Assembly (NCBI RefSeq): GCF_000682775.1
Contig: NZ_AWFI01000003.1
Location: forward strand, 1-64,000
DNA from: Hyphomonas sp. L-53-1-40
GTDB taxonomy: Bacteria > Pseudomonadota > Alphaproteobacteria > Caulobacterales > Hyphomonadaceae
DNA length: 64,000 nucleotides
Reading direction: 5' to 3'
The position numbers and the translations under genes are program-made. The notes beneath the pieces are model-generated. The model had not been told where the DNA came from, searched no databases, and saw only the letters and a list, made by a program, of their open reading frames with translations. This document shows positions 15,207-23,800 of the stretch, one piece after another (position 1 is the first letter of the stretch; every line of letters begins with the position of its first letter).

Positions 15207-17294
15207 ATGAAACGCATTCTTTCCGGCGGCACGGCGCTGCTCACCCTCGCCACCTGCCCACTGCTCGCTACTGCCGAGACGCCAGATCCTGCCCTGCAGG
15301 ATGTGATCATCGTCACCGGCCAGCGCACCACAACCGCGACGGACGCCGCACTCACACCTGAAGCGGCGCCGCTCACCGGCGTGGACATCACCCGCCTGAT
15401 CGCCCGCACGCCCGGCGCCGCCCGCATCGGCAATGGCGAAATGTCCGGCCAGATGCAGTATCGTGGCCTGTTCGGCCCGCGACTGAACCTGCGCATCGAT
15501 GGCCACAGCTTCGCCTCCGGCGGCCCGAACCTGATGGATCCGGCGCTGCACTATGCCCCCACACCGCTCGTCGCGGCGGTCCATATTGATCGCGGCATCA
15601 GCTCGGTCTCCGAAGGCCCCGGCATTGGGGGAGGCGCGGACGCCGTCTTCAAGCGGACGAACTATTCCAACTCGTCCGATGCCACACTCGGCTACGACCT
15701 GACGATTGGCGGCCGCACCGTGAATGACAGCCTCTCCACCGGCGGCATCATCGGCGCGTCCACGGACACATGGCGCGCCAATCTGCTCGGCGCGTATGAA
15801 GAGGGTGGCGACACCGAATACAAGGATGGCACCATTGGCGGCTCTGAATTCCAGCGCAGCATACAGGGCCTCTCTACGGGCCTGCGCACGGATCTGGGCG
15901 AGTTCAGCCTGGACTGGCGTCGCCACAATACCGGCTTTTCCGGCAACCCGCCCTTCGGCATGGACATCCGCTTTGTGGACACCGACGTGGTCAAGGCCGG
16001 CTATGAAAAGAGCTTCGGCGATGTGCTCATCGAGGCATCCGCCAGCTATACTGACGCCGCGCACGGCATGAACACATATGACCTGCGCCCGGCCATGATG
16101 CGGCGCGAGGCGCTCGCCTATGCCATCACCCGCAAAGCAGATATCTCGGCCACTTTCCCGGCATTCGGCGGCAGCCTCCAACTCGGCGCGGACACGGCCG
16201 AGGAAGACCACAATGTCTCCGTGGTCGAGCCGGAAAATCTCGATAACTATGTCTACTCCCTGCCGGACATCGTCATCGACCGCTACGGCGCCTTTGCCGA
16301 ATGGACCGGCACGCTCGGCGCATTCAATGCCGAACTCGGCCTGCGCGTCGATGACTATGAGGGCGAAGGCGGCACGGCGACGTTCGGGGCAGATGCCACC
16401 ATGGGCCAGAAGATGCTGGCCGCTAGCTACAATGCGTCCGACCGCAGTGCGGACGCCACCACGGTCGACATTGCCGCCCGGCTCTGGCGTCCGATCACGG
16501 ATGATCTGACATGGCGTGTGACGCTGGCTCAGAAATCGCGCGCACCCTTTTATCTGGAATGGTTCCAATGGTTGCCGTCCGGCTCCAGCGCAGGTCTCGC
16601 CGATGGCAATGTCTATCTCGGCGACCAGACACTTGATCCGGAAGTCGCCCTGATTGCCGAGGCCGGCTTCGACTATGTGACCGAAACGGCCTATATCCGG
16701 CCCACGGTCTATATCCGCCAGATCGACGATTTCATTCAGGGTACGCCCTTTGATGATACGCCGGGCGTGGCCGACTCAATGGAAGAGATGATGGCCGGCA
16801 TGCATGGCAGCTCTGCCGCCCTGCTCCGCTTCACCAATGTCGACGCGCGCCTCATCGGCTTTGACCTTGATGCGGGCATGGACCTGCCCGGCCCGCTGCG
16901 CGCCGATGCCGTCTTCTCCTATGTGCGCGGTGAGCGGCGCGACATTGACGATGATCTCTATCGCATCGCACCACCCAGCCTGACCGCTGGCCTGACCTGG
17001 GAAGGGCAGGATTGGTCCGCCACTTTCGAGACCCGCGCCGTGGCCGAACAGGACAAGGTATCGGTGACAAACCTCGAAGCCGAAACACCGGGCTATGTCA
17101 CGCTCAGCCTGTATGGCGACTGGCAGGTAAAAGATGGCGTGCGCCTGTCGGCGGGCGTGGAAAACCTGCTCGACCAGGTCACCCGCGACCATCTCTCCGG
17201 CTATAACCGCAACGCCTATGGCGACGTCACGGTCGGCACCCGCCTCCCCGGCGCTGGCCGCGGCGCCTTCATCCGCCTGTCCTTCGTGGGCTGA
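15207..17294 (+). CDS. TonB-dependent receptor, resembles OprC/NosA copper receptors
   Basis: Outer-membrane gated channel of 695 residues: signal peptide (about 1-22), a TonB box near DVIIVTG (residues 31-37), a plug domain (about 40-160) and a 22-strand barrel ending in Phe-Val-Gly. The plug has YRGLFGPRLNLRIDGH and NLMDPALHYAP, similar to the plug motif MDPP.SY of OprC/NosA-type receptors. A Met/His cluster lies at residues 525-533 (MEEMMAGMH), plausible for Cu binding. With the DUF2946 gene upstream it likely imports copper or a Cu complex; substrate is inference. Confidence 0.75.
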   Translation: MKRILSGGTALLTLATCPLLATAETPDPALQDVIIVTGQRTTTATDAALTPEAAPLTGVDITRLIARTPGAARIGNGEMSGQMQYRGLFGPRLNLRIDGHSFASGGPNLMDPALHYAPTPLVAAVHIDRGISSVSEGPGIGGGADAVFKRTNYSNSSDATLGYDLTIGGRTVNDSLSTGGIIGASTDTWRANLLGAYEEGGDTEYKDGTIGGSEFQRSIQGLSTGLRTDLGEFSLDWRRHNTGFSGNPPFGMDIRFVDTDVVKAGYEKSFGDVLIEASASYTDAAHGMNTYDLRPAMMRREALAYAITRKADISATFPAFGGSLQLGADTAEEDHNVSVVEPENLDNYVYSLPDIVIDRYGAFAEWTGTLGAFNAELGLRVDDYEGEGGTATFGADATMGQKMLAASYNASDRSADATTVDIAARLWRPITDDLTWRVTLAQKSRAPFYLEWFQWLPSGSSAGLADGNVYLGDQTLDPEVALIAEAGFDYVTETAYIRPTVYIRQIDDFIQGTPFDDTPGVADSMEEMMAGMHGSSAALLRFTNVDARLIGFDLDAGMDLPGPLRADAVFSYVRGERRDIDDDLYRIAPPSLTAGLTWEGQDWSATFETRAVAEQDKVSVTNLEAETPGYVTLSLYGDWQVKDGVRLSAGVENLLDQVTRDHLSGYNRNAYGDVTVGTRLPGAGRGAFIRLSFVG

Positions 17295-17620
17295 TGAATA
17301 CAACGCCTCTTCCCGTTTCAACCGCACCGCATCTCCGGCGCACGCCGGAGTCTCTTGCGGTCGGCATTGCGGCGTAGCGGCGGGAGACCCCGGCATGCGC
17401 CGGGGATACGGCAAACAGGAGAAATCACTCTCACCCTGTCATCCCGGATAAATCCTTCGGATTTTCCGGGATGACAAATTGGTGTGTCCGGGAAGCAAAA
17501 TGGTGGGTCGCGCTCCGCCAACCCGCCCCGCTCAGCATGAGCGCTGATCATGTACGGACTCATCCTGAGCGAAGTCGAAGGATGAACTAGCCGGGGTCGA
17601 AGGATTAAGAGGCGAACACG
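17295..17620. repeat. Cluster of extragenic palindromes
   Basis: The gap between the TonB receptor and the rplA terminator carries four short palindromes in 250 bases. CTCCGGCG/CGCCGGAG is at 17333-17350. CCCCGGC/GCCGGGG is at 17388-17405. A near-perfect 40-base hairpin runs 17437-17476, with arms TGTCATCCCGGA and TCCGGGATGACA and an inner AAATCC-ttc-GGATTT. CATCCT...AGGATG with core GAGCGAAGTC is at 17560-17585, a form I recognise as common between genes in Caulobacterales and sphingomonads. No gene is evident. These look like multi-copy extragenic repeats, but copy number cannot be seen in this window. Confidence 0.6.
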
Positions 17621-17650
17621 AAAAAGCCCGGCGCATTTCTGCGCCGGGCT
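17621..17650 (-). terminator. Intrinsic terminator of rplK-rplA
   Basis: A perfect 10-bp stem AGCCCGGCGC / GCGCCGGGCT with a 6-base loop, followed on the minus strand by TTTT. It lies 34 bases past the rplA stop and shows that rplKA transcription ends here and does not continue to rplJ. Confidence 0.85.
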
Positions 17651-17683
17651 TCATTTTGTTCTCTCTCTAATCCGATGTCGGAC

Positions 17684-18385
17684 TTAAGCCGTCTGGTTGA
17701 CTTCCGCCGTGTCGATCATCACGCCTGCGCCCATTGTGGAGGACAGGGAGATCTTGCGGATGAACTGGCCTTTCGCGCCGGATGGGCGGGCCTTGGACAG
17801 CGCTTCGAGGAAGGCTTTGACGTTGGTCTCGATGTCACCTTCGGAGAAGCTGGACTTGCCGATGCCAGCATGGATGATACCGGCCTTCTCGACGCGGAAC
17901 TCAACCGAGCCGGACTTCGCGTCCTTGACGGCCTGAGCCACGTTCGGCGTGACCGTACCAACTTTCGGGTTCGGCATCAGGCCGCGCGGGCCAAGCACCT
18001 TACCGAGACGACCGACAACCGCCATCATGTCCGGAGACGCGATGACGCGGTCAAAGTCCATGAAGCCGCCCTGGATCTTTTCCATCAGGTCCTCAGCGCC
18101 GACGAAATCAGCTCCGGCTTCCTTGGCTTCGTCAGCCTTGGCATCCTTTGCGAACACGGCGACGCGAACGTCCTTGCCTGTGCCCGATGGCAGGTTGACC
18201 ACACCGCGGACCATCTGGTCTGCATATTTCGGGTCAACGCCGAGATTCACGGCGATCTCGACGGTCTCGTCGAATTTCGCTTTCGCATTCGATTTCACCA
18301 GAGCAACAGCTTCGGTGATCGTGTAGGCCTTGTCGGCATCCACGGATTCGATGATTGCGCGGGTACGCTTTCCTGGTTTCGCCAT
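17684..18385 (-). CDS. rplA: 50S ribosomal protein L1
   Basis: L1 stalk protein that contacts E-site tRNA. It has 233 residues with N-terminus [11 protein letters not shown] and the [16 protein letters not shown] signature. It follows rplK after 5 bases and is followed by a strong intrinsic terminator. In most bacteria rplJ would come next; here it does not. Confidence 0.98.
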   Translation of the reverse strand: MAKPGKRTRAIIESVDADKAYTITEAVALVKSNAKAKFDETVEIAVNLGVDPKYADQMVRGVVNLPSGTGKDVRVAVFAKDAKADEAKEAGADFVGAEDLMEKIQGGFMDFDRVIASPDMMAVVGRLGKVLGPRGLMPNPKVGTVTPNVAQAVKDAKSGSVEFRVEKAGIIHAGIGKSSFSEGDIETNVKAFLEALSKARPSGAKGQFIRKISLSSTMGAGVMIDTAEVNQTA

Positions 18386-18390
18386 GATGC

Positions 18391-18837
18391 TTACTCCGTC
18401 ACTTCGATGCCCATTGCGCGGGCGGAACCGGCAATGATTTTCGAGGCTGCGTCGAGGTCGTTTGCGTTCAGGTCTTCCATCTTCATTTCCGCGATCTCGC
18501 GAACCTGAGCCATGGTGACCTTGCCGACCGTCTCATAGCCCGGCTTGTTGGCGCCGGAAGCAGGCTTCTTGCCGAGCTTCAGCTTGGCAGCCTTCTTCAG
18601 CAGCACAGTGGCCGGTGGAGACTTCACGATGAAGGTGAAGGATTTGTCCTGATAATAGGAGATCACGACGGGAACGGGCAGGCCCTGTTCCATGCTCTGT
18701 GTCTTGGCGTTGAACGCCTTACAGAATTCCATGATGTTGATTCCGCGCTGACCGAGCGCCGGGCCGACTGGCGGCGACGGGTTGGCTTGGCCGGCAGGAA
18801 TCTGGAGCTTGAGGTGCCCCAGGAGTTTCTTAGCCAT
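18391..18837 (-). CDS. rplK: 50S ribosomal protein L11
   Basis: GTPase-centre protein of the large subunit, 148 residues. The conserved Pro-rich N-terminus ([20 protein letters not shown]) and the [15 protein letters not shown] C-terminal signature are present. It is first of the rplKA pair, with a candidate promoter at 18943-18971. secE and nusG, the usual upstream genes, are absent; a cold-shock gene lies upstream instead. Confidence 0.98.
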   Translation of the reverse strand: MAKKLLGHLKLQIPAGQANPSPPVGPALGQRGINIMEFCKAFNAKTQSMEQGLPVPVVISYYQDKSFTFIVKSPPATVLLKKAAKLKLGKKPASGANKPGYETVGKVTMAQVREIAEMKMEDLNANDLDAASKIIAGSARAMGIEVTE

Positions 18838-18942
18838 ATTGTCCTCTCGAACGTTTCAGATGGGGCGGTGGTCTTTCGATCCGCCCGGTTACTTTGGAGG
18901 TTCGTGGTCTGGCCGGGCTAACGGCCTCCCACGGAAGTGGGG

Positions 18943-18971
18943 CGTATGGCTGAAATGCCCTGTGGGGTCAA
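18943..18971 (-). promoter_or_regulatory. Candidate promoter of rplK-rplA
   Basis: Minus strand TTGACC (18971-18966), 17-base spacer, CATACG (18948-18943). The boxes match those before the ParD-like gene (TTGACG/TATACG). It lies between the terminator of the cold-shock gene and rplK, leaving a leader of about 100 bases. Confidence 0.5.
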
Positions 18972-19005
18972 GGGGATCGGGCAGATGGTCGCCGGGCAAA
19001 TCCCC

Positions 19006-19038
19006 AAACAAAAAGGCCGCCTCCTTTCGGAGACGGCC
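19006..19038 (-). terminator. Intrinsic terminator of the cold-shock gene
   Basis: Stem GGCCGTCTCC / GGAGGCGGCC (minus strand, one G-U pair) with a GAAA loop followed by TTTTTGTTTG. It lies about 30 bases past the cold-shock stop codon. Confidence 0.85.
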
Positions 19039-19069
19039 AATCTGATACAACTGGAAAAGTCCTAACGGA

Positions 19070-19279
19070 CTATTCAGCGGTGATCGTGTCGACGGCGGTC
19101 TTGCCGCTGCGCTTGTCGACGGCGGTCGTGAAGGAAACCTTCTGACCTTCGGACAGGGCGCGCATGCCAGCGCGCTCAAGCGCCGTGGCGTGCACGAACA
19201 CGTCGGTGCCGCCATCGTCTGGCTGGATGAAGCCGAAGCCTTTTTGGTCGTTGTAGAATTTTACGGTGCCACTTGTCAT
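19070..19279 (-). CDS. CspA-family cold-shock protein
   Basis: Single-strand nucleic-acid-binding protein of 69 residues (one cold-shock domain). RNP1 is seen as KGFGFIQ and RNP2 as [10 protein letters not shown] chose the ATG at 19279 ([11 protein letters not shown]) because AGGAG precedes it and the family starts there; the longer frame above is the 5' leader. It is monocistronic, with its own terminator. A long leader, typical of cold-shock mRNAs, is possible given a candidate promoter near 19418-19445. Confidence 0.95.
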   Translation of the reverse strand: MTSGTVKFYNDQKGFGFIQPDDGGTDVFVHATALERAGMRALSEGQKVSFTTAVDKRSGKTAVDTITAE

Positions 19280-19417
19280 GAAACACTCCTGAATAGATGC
19301 GGTCCTGCAACATGCGGGTCCGCGGGAACACGAATTTTGTATGGGAGGTCTCTGAAGGAGTGGCAGGGCAAGCCCGTTCACTCAATGCCTGATCGTCCGG
19401 CGAAAAGTCGAATTCCC

Positions 19418-19445
19418 CATATAACGGGTATTTCCACCAATACAA
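19418..19445 (-). promoter_or_regulatory. Candidate promoter of the cold-shock gene
   Basis: Minus strand TTGTAT (19445-19440), 16-base spacer, TATATG (19423-19418). It would give a leader of about 130 bases before the cold-shock ATG. The -35 is only partly consensus, so this is tentative. Confidence 0.3.
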
Positions 19446-19480
19446 CCGCGTGTCTCCACCCGCGACTGTTTAAAACAAGC

Positions 19481-19510
19481 AAAAGCCCGGCAGCACAGGG
19501 CAACCGGGCT
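19481..19510 (-). terminator. Intrinsic terminator of the M48 protease gene
   Basis: Stem AGCCCGG / CCGGGCT followed by TTTTGCTTG on the minus strand, 26 bases past the stop of the M48 gene. Confidence 0.75.
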
Positions 19511-19535
19511 CTCGAAATTCTGGTCGGCCCACCGA

Positions 19536-20387
19536 CTACATCAGCGCATAACCCCGCGCATTGATGTAACGCTTCAACTCTTCGGCCCGGCGCAGCGGAT
19601 CCGGGTGGGTGGACATGAACTCGGCCGGGCGCTGGCCTTCCGACTGCGCGGCCATCAATTCCCACAAGCGCACGGATTCGCGGGTGTCATAGCCAGCATT
19701 GTGCATGTAATCGACGCCCAGCTTGTCAGCCTCCAGCTCATGCCGGCGGCTATAGGGCAGGATCACGCCGAATTGCATGGCCGCGCCACCGAGAGCGCCG
19801 ATGGCCGTGCCATACTTGCTGAGCTCTTCTGACTGCGCGACGGCGATCTGACCCGCCATCAGGCCAACTTGCGCTGCGGTCGAGACCGACAGGCGCTCTG
19901 CAGCATGGCGGCCGACCACGTGGCCAGTTTCATGGCCCAGCACGGACGACAGCTGGTCGTCATTCTCGGTCAGTTCGGTTATGCCGCGATAAATGCCGAC
20001 GCGGTTGCCAGGCATCACGAACGCGTTGACGTCATCGGTGTCGAACACCGCCACGTCCCAATTGGCGTTCGGGTCGATATGACCCGCCTTCACTGCGCCA
20101 TCAGACGTACGCTCCCAGACGCTCAGCACCTGGTTTTTCAGGCGCGAGTTGGAGACGACGGGCGTCTGCGATTTCATGTCGGTCCAGGCCGTGGCGGCCA
20201 TGCTGGCCACCTGCTCTTCCCCGAACAGGATCAGCTGGCTGGATCCGGTCGCCGGGTTTGTGGTGCAGCTGGAAATGAAGGGGAATACGGTGCCTGCGGC
20301 AATGCCGGTAATCAGCGCGCGGCGCGACAGGCGCACCTGCGGTGCTCCGGCCAGAACTTCGCTATCAAATTCAACTAGATCGGCCAT
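19536..20387 (-). CDS. M48-family metalloprotease, probable exported lipoprotein
   Basis: Zinc peptidase of 283 residues. HETGH is at residues 152-156 and the third-ligand motif HELEAD at 216-221, matching BepA/LoiP-like M48 enzymes that degrade misfolded outer-membrane proteins. The N-terminus is odd: 21 polar residues, then SRRALITGIA followed by a hydrophobic stretch ending in ISSC (Cys41), so it looks like a twin-arginine-type signal combined with a lipobox. It is a single gene with its own terminator. A second M48 gene lies at 46625-47605. Confidence 0.9.
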   Translation of the reverse strand: MADLVEFDSEVLAGAPQVRLSRRALITGIAAGTVFPFISSCTTNPATGSSQLILFGEEQVASMAATAWTDMKSQTPVVSNSRLKNQVLSVWERTSDGAVKAGHIDPNANWDVAVFDTDDVNAFVMPGNRVGIYRGITELTENDDQLSSVLGHETGHVVGRHAAERLSVSTAAQVGLMAGQIAVAQSEELSKYGTAIGALGGAAMQFGVILPYSRRHELEADKLGVDYMHNAGYDTRESVRLWELMAAQSEGQRPAEFMSTHPDPLRRAEELKRYINARGYALM

Positions 20388-20511
20388 CTCATTCTCCCTA
20401 TCGCCTCGAGCCAGAGGTTACCCCTGCACCCTCAAAAAGCAATCGCACCCCTGCACGATTGGTTCCCAACTTGAACGATTACGGCTGAATAGGCCCTGAA
20501 TGGGCGGTTGC

Positions 20512-22239
20512 CTAGGCGTCCTCGTCCACCGTGTCGCCTGCCAGGATCGCCGCTTGCTGCACCCAGCCCTCACGTGTGATCCGACCAGAGAAATTGAGCT
20601 CATGATCCACCCATGTGACGTTTTCAGGCGTCCAGGCGGCAATCTGGTCATAGTGCCAGATGCCCATACTGTTCAGCACTTCCTGAATCTTCGGCCCCAC
20701 TCCGCCAATGATGGTCAAATCATCCGGCGTGTTGGCAACGGGCTTGTCGAGCGCCATCGGCTGTACGCCTGAGGGGCCCTCTTCTGCGGTCTCGTCGGAC
20801 CCGGAGTCGTCATCCGCCTCTTCCGTGTCCGCTTCGACGAAATCCGCCTCGTCTTCGGGCTCGGACTCACTCTCGGCCACGCCCAGATTGGTGTCGTCCT
20901 CTGACGTTTCGTCTTCGTCATCATTCAGTTCGAGGGCTGCCAGGATAGCCCGGCTGGCCTCATCTGCGCGGTCGGTATCAGTGTCTTCTTCTAACCCGTC
21001 GGCGGGCACTTCATCATCCGCATCGGCCTCGGCCGGCTCTGCATAGTCTTCCGCCAGCTCGTCCTCGACGGGCGTCAATTCTATATCGTCGAACGCTGTC
21101 TCTGCCTCAGCAGGCGCCTCATCGGCGAACCGGTCAACAATCTCGAAAGCAGGTACATCCGGTTCAGCGTCAGGATCAGCGGCCAGCTCGGCTGGTGCTT
21201 CCGGCTCCTGTTCAGCCTCAAACTCAATCGCCTCTTCGATGTCATCTTCGGTATCTTCCGCGAGTTCTTCGGCAAAGTCGGCTTCGTCACTTGGCTCGGC
21301 TTCAGGCTCGGCAAGCTCAACCTCCGGCTCGTTTTCAGCTTCGCCATCAAAGTCCGGCACGGATTCCAGTTCAGATTCGGGCTCGGTCTCCGGCGAGTCC
21401 GGAAGAGGCTCCGGCGTGATGGCTGTTTCGGCCACCGCGTCGGCCTCAATGCCCTCTTCCTCGGCGTCTTGGTCGCCTTCGAAATAGGCAAGGCGGCCTT
21501 CCAGAAAACGATTGCGCCAGCGCAGGCGGGCCAGTTCTTCTTCCGCCTCACCATTGCCGTTACGCCCGGTTGGCGTAGCTGCCGGGGCTTTCACCTTGGC
21601 GAGTTCATCTTCCAGCGCTTCGACGCGCTGCTTCAGGAAATTCTGTTGCCATTCTGCCTTGGCCGCATCGGCGTCGCTGGTCTCGCCAGTCGCCATCGCA
21701 GCAGGCGCAACAGGTGCCGCCTCCGCAGGGGATGCGCCAGCGGCTTCGCTGCCCCCCTCGCCGATCATGGCTTCCAGGTGGCGTACACGGCTTTCGAGGT
21801 GGCGGTTGCGCCAGACCAGCGCCGGGTTCGGATCGGTCGCGCCGCCCACAGCAGCAAGCGTGCCCACAGCGCCGGCTCCAGCCGCACCCGCAGCCTTTGC
21901 GCCGCTCACCAGCGCCTCGTCGGCTTTCGCCTTCAGCGCTTCCAGTTCGCTCTTGGCGCGGCTCAATTCATCACTCATGCGCTGGAATTTCACATTCTGT
22001 TCGGCCTGAGCCTCACGCGCATTCGTATTGCCCACCGGCTGCCCACGCTGGGCCGCATACAGGCTTTCAATCTCTTCCTTGGCCTGTTCGAGTTCGGTCT
22101 GGGTAACATCGCGCTCGACCATTGCGCGCCGCATCTTTCCAACCAGCATCATGCCGCGAATGGACCAACCCAGCAGCAAACCGAATACGGCAACCCCTGC
22201 CAGCGCCGCCCACATATGTGCCAATAGCCACGCCATCAT
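20512..22239 (-). CDS. Membrane-anchored acidic coiled-coil protein with C-terminal H3TH domain
   Basis: A 575-residue protein with one N-terminal membrane helix (about residues 4-32), then a heptad-like coiled coil (about 40-100, with further segments to 240), a very long Glu/Asp-rich low-complexity region (about 245-490), and a C-terminal 70-residue domain (DLTIIGGVGPKIQEVLNSMG, then a WTPENVTWVD segment). That last domain matches the helix-3-turn-helix domain (COG3743) often fused to NuoE or L21. It overlaps the upstream OmpA-like gene by ATGA, so the two are translationally coupled. Role unknown; a link between envelope and cytoplasm is inference. Confidence 0.75.
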   Translation of the reverse strand: MMAWLLAHMWAALAGVAVFGLLLGWSIRGMMLVGKMRRAMVERDVTQTELEQAKEEIESLYAAQRGQPVGNTNAREAQAEQNVKFQRMSDELSRAKSELEALKAKADEALVSGAKAAGAAGAGAVGTLAAVGGATDPNPALVWRNRHLESRVRHLEAMIGEGGSEAAGASPAEAAPVAPAAMATGETSDADAAKAEWQQNFLKQRVEALEDELAKVKAPAATPTGRNGNGEAEEELARLRWRNRFLEGRLAYFEGDQDAEEEGIEADAVAETAITPEPLPDSPETEPESELESVPDFDGEAENEPEVELAEPEAEPSDEADFAEELAEDTEDDIEEAIEFEAEQEPEAPAELAADPDAEPDVPAFEIVDRFADEAPAEAETAFDDIELTPVEDELAEDYAEPAEADADDEVPADGLEEDTDTDRADEASRAILAALELNDDEDETSEDDTNLGVAESESEPEDEADFVEADTEEADDDSGSDETAEEGPSGVQPMALDKPVANTPDDLTIIGGVGPKIQEVLNSMGIWHYDQIAAWTPENVTWVDHELNFSGRITREGWVQQAAILAGDTVDEDA

Positions 22240-23690
22240 TCGCTCCGTTCTCGAACCTTGAACCCAATCCGGCGATTCTTCGCCCGACCGTCTTCTGTGT
22301 CATTACTCTGCACAGCCTCGTCGGGACCATACCCAATTACAGTCAGCCGCGCAGGGGAAAATCCGGCCGAAACCATATAATCCCGCACAGCCAGCGCCCG
22401 TGCCTCGCTGAGGGCAATATTTGCCTCCCGCTCGCCTGTGGAGTCGGTATGGCCGCCCACTTCAAACACCAGATCTCGCGCACACCGCTCAGATACGGTC
22501 ATGACCTTGTCCAGCGTCAGGCCGCTTTCACGGGTAATGTCTGCCAGGCCCGTCTCGAAATACACCTTGTTGGTCTCCATCACCGCGTCATAGGCCTGCT
22601 GGCAGGCTGCAACCGGGTCTGCCTGAAAGTCGATATCGCGAATCTCGTCCACATTTACCTGCACCGTATCGGCGAAGACTGTGACAGGATAAGGGCCGCC
22701 AAGATTGGCCATATCCTGCTGGAGGTAGGCAATCGTGGACCCTGACGCCTCGCCCTCGAAACTGAGACCGGTTTCCTCTGGCTCGAACGCCATTTCGCCG
22801 GACCGGAACTTGGCAAAATGCGGCAAGCCCACGCGCACGCCGTTCAGCCAGCCCGGATGAGGCTCGCCAGCGACCTCCATCTCGTCACGTACGGTGCGCG
22901 CATAATATTGCTTGGCGATGGTCAGGATTTCCTCGCGCTCGGCTTCGCTGGCGACCTTGCCGGACAGCACCAGTTCGCCGTCGCCATGCGCCGCGCTCCA
23001 CAAGGCCGGGCCGCGCAGAAAAGGCTCTCCCCGGAACGGGGCGGTCACATTTGCGATGTCGGCCGAAACCCGCGCGCGGGTCGCAGTCTCCATAGAGACC
23101 CCGCGCAACCGGACGCGCGTGTCATGCAGGCGGGCTTCACCCGTATCGAGTTCAGCCAGGCTGTCCAGTGCGAGCCGGGCCATGCCCTGCCAGTAAGCCC
23201 CCGGCGCGCCATTGGCCAGCTGCATACGGTCTTCAACCGCGCCGTCGCCAGCATGCGAACCGGCATAGGCCAGAAGGTCAGCGCGAATGGTACGCGAGGG
23301 CACATGCCCCATCAGGATATAGTCGCCTGCACCAGTCTTGATGGCGCGCCAGACATAGGGGATCACCGGCGGCGCAGTGCCCACCCCACTCTCGACCATG
23401 GTCACTCCGCCAAGGATGATCCCGCCTGACCCGCTGGATGTCAGCACGGTTTCAGCTGCTGCTTCTATGGCATCCATGGAGGGGGCCTTGCCGGTCAGCT
23501 CGGCGCGTTGGCCATGCATGCGCACGCCTGCCCAGTCAAAGCCCTGCTCGGCCAGCGCCGCATTGGCGTTGGCCTCCAGCCGCGCTTGGAGGTTTACAGG
23601 CGTGTTCGCTGACTGGTACACGGCCCACCAGCCCGTGCAGATCAAGCCAACAAGGGCCACAAATCCAAAAAGGTAGTCGAGCAGTCTCAT
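22236..23690 (-). CDS. OmpA-family protein with N-terminal anchor and BON-like repeats
   Basis: A 484-residue envelope protein. An N-terminal membrane helix (about 4-28) is followed by repeated segments resembling BON domains, as in ArfA/OmpATb-type proteins. The C-terminus is an OmpA peptidoglycan-binding domain (FEVGGHTDSTGE, RAKNRRIGF). It probably sits in the inner membrane with its OmpA domain bound to the wall. It is first of a two-gene unit with the acidic H3TH protein (ATGA overlap). Function not established. Confidence 0.8.
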   Translation of the reverse strand: MRLLDYLFGFVALVGLICTGWWAVYQSANTPVNLQARLEANANAALAEQGFDWAGVRMHGQRAELTGKAPSMDAIEAAAETVLTSSGSGGIILGGVTMVESGVGTAPPVIPYVWRAIKTGAGDYILMGHVPSRTIRADLLAYAGSHAGDGAVEDRMQLANGAPGAYWQGMARLALDSLAELDTGEARLHDTRVRLRGVSMETATRARVSADIANVTAPFRGEPFLRGPALWSAAHGDGELVLSGKVASEAEREEILTIAKQYYARTVRDEMEVAGEPHPGWLNGVRVGLPHFAKFRSGEMAFEPEETGLSFEGEASGSTIAYLQQDMANLGGPYPVTVFADTVQVNVDEIRDIDFQADPVAACQQAYDAVMETNKVYFETGLADITRESGLTLDKVMTVSERCARDLVFEVGGHTDSTGEREANIALSEARALAVRDYMVSAGFSPARLTVIGYGPDEAVQSNDTEDGRAKNRRIGFKVRERSE

Positions 23691-23800
23691 AGAGGCCCCG
23701 CGACCTCCTCCATTGCTAATCCCCTGATAATCAGGGATGCCCTATTCAGCATGTCCTCGCAAGAGTTACCCCGCAGAGTCAGAGACGCCGAATCCCCAGC

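Noticed and set aside
15201-16568. 455-codon minus-strand frame over the copper-receptor-like gene
   Set aside because: Antisense to a recognisable TonB receptor; no ribosome site.
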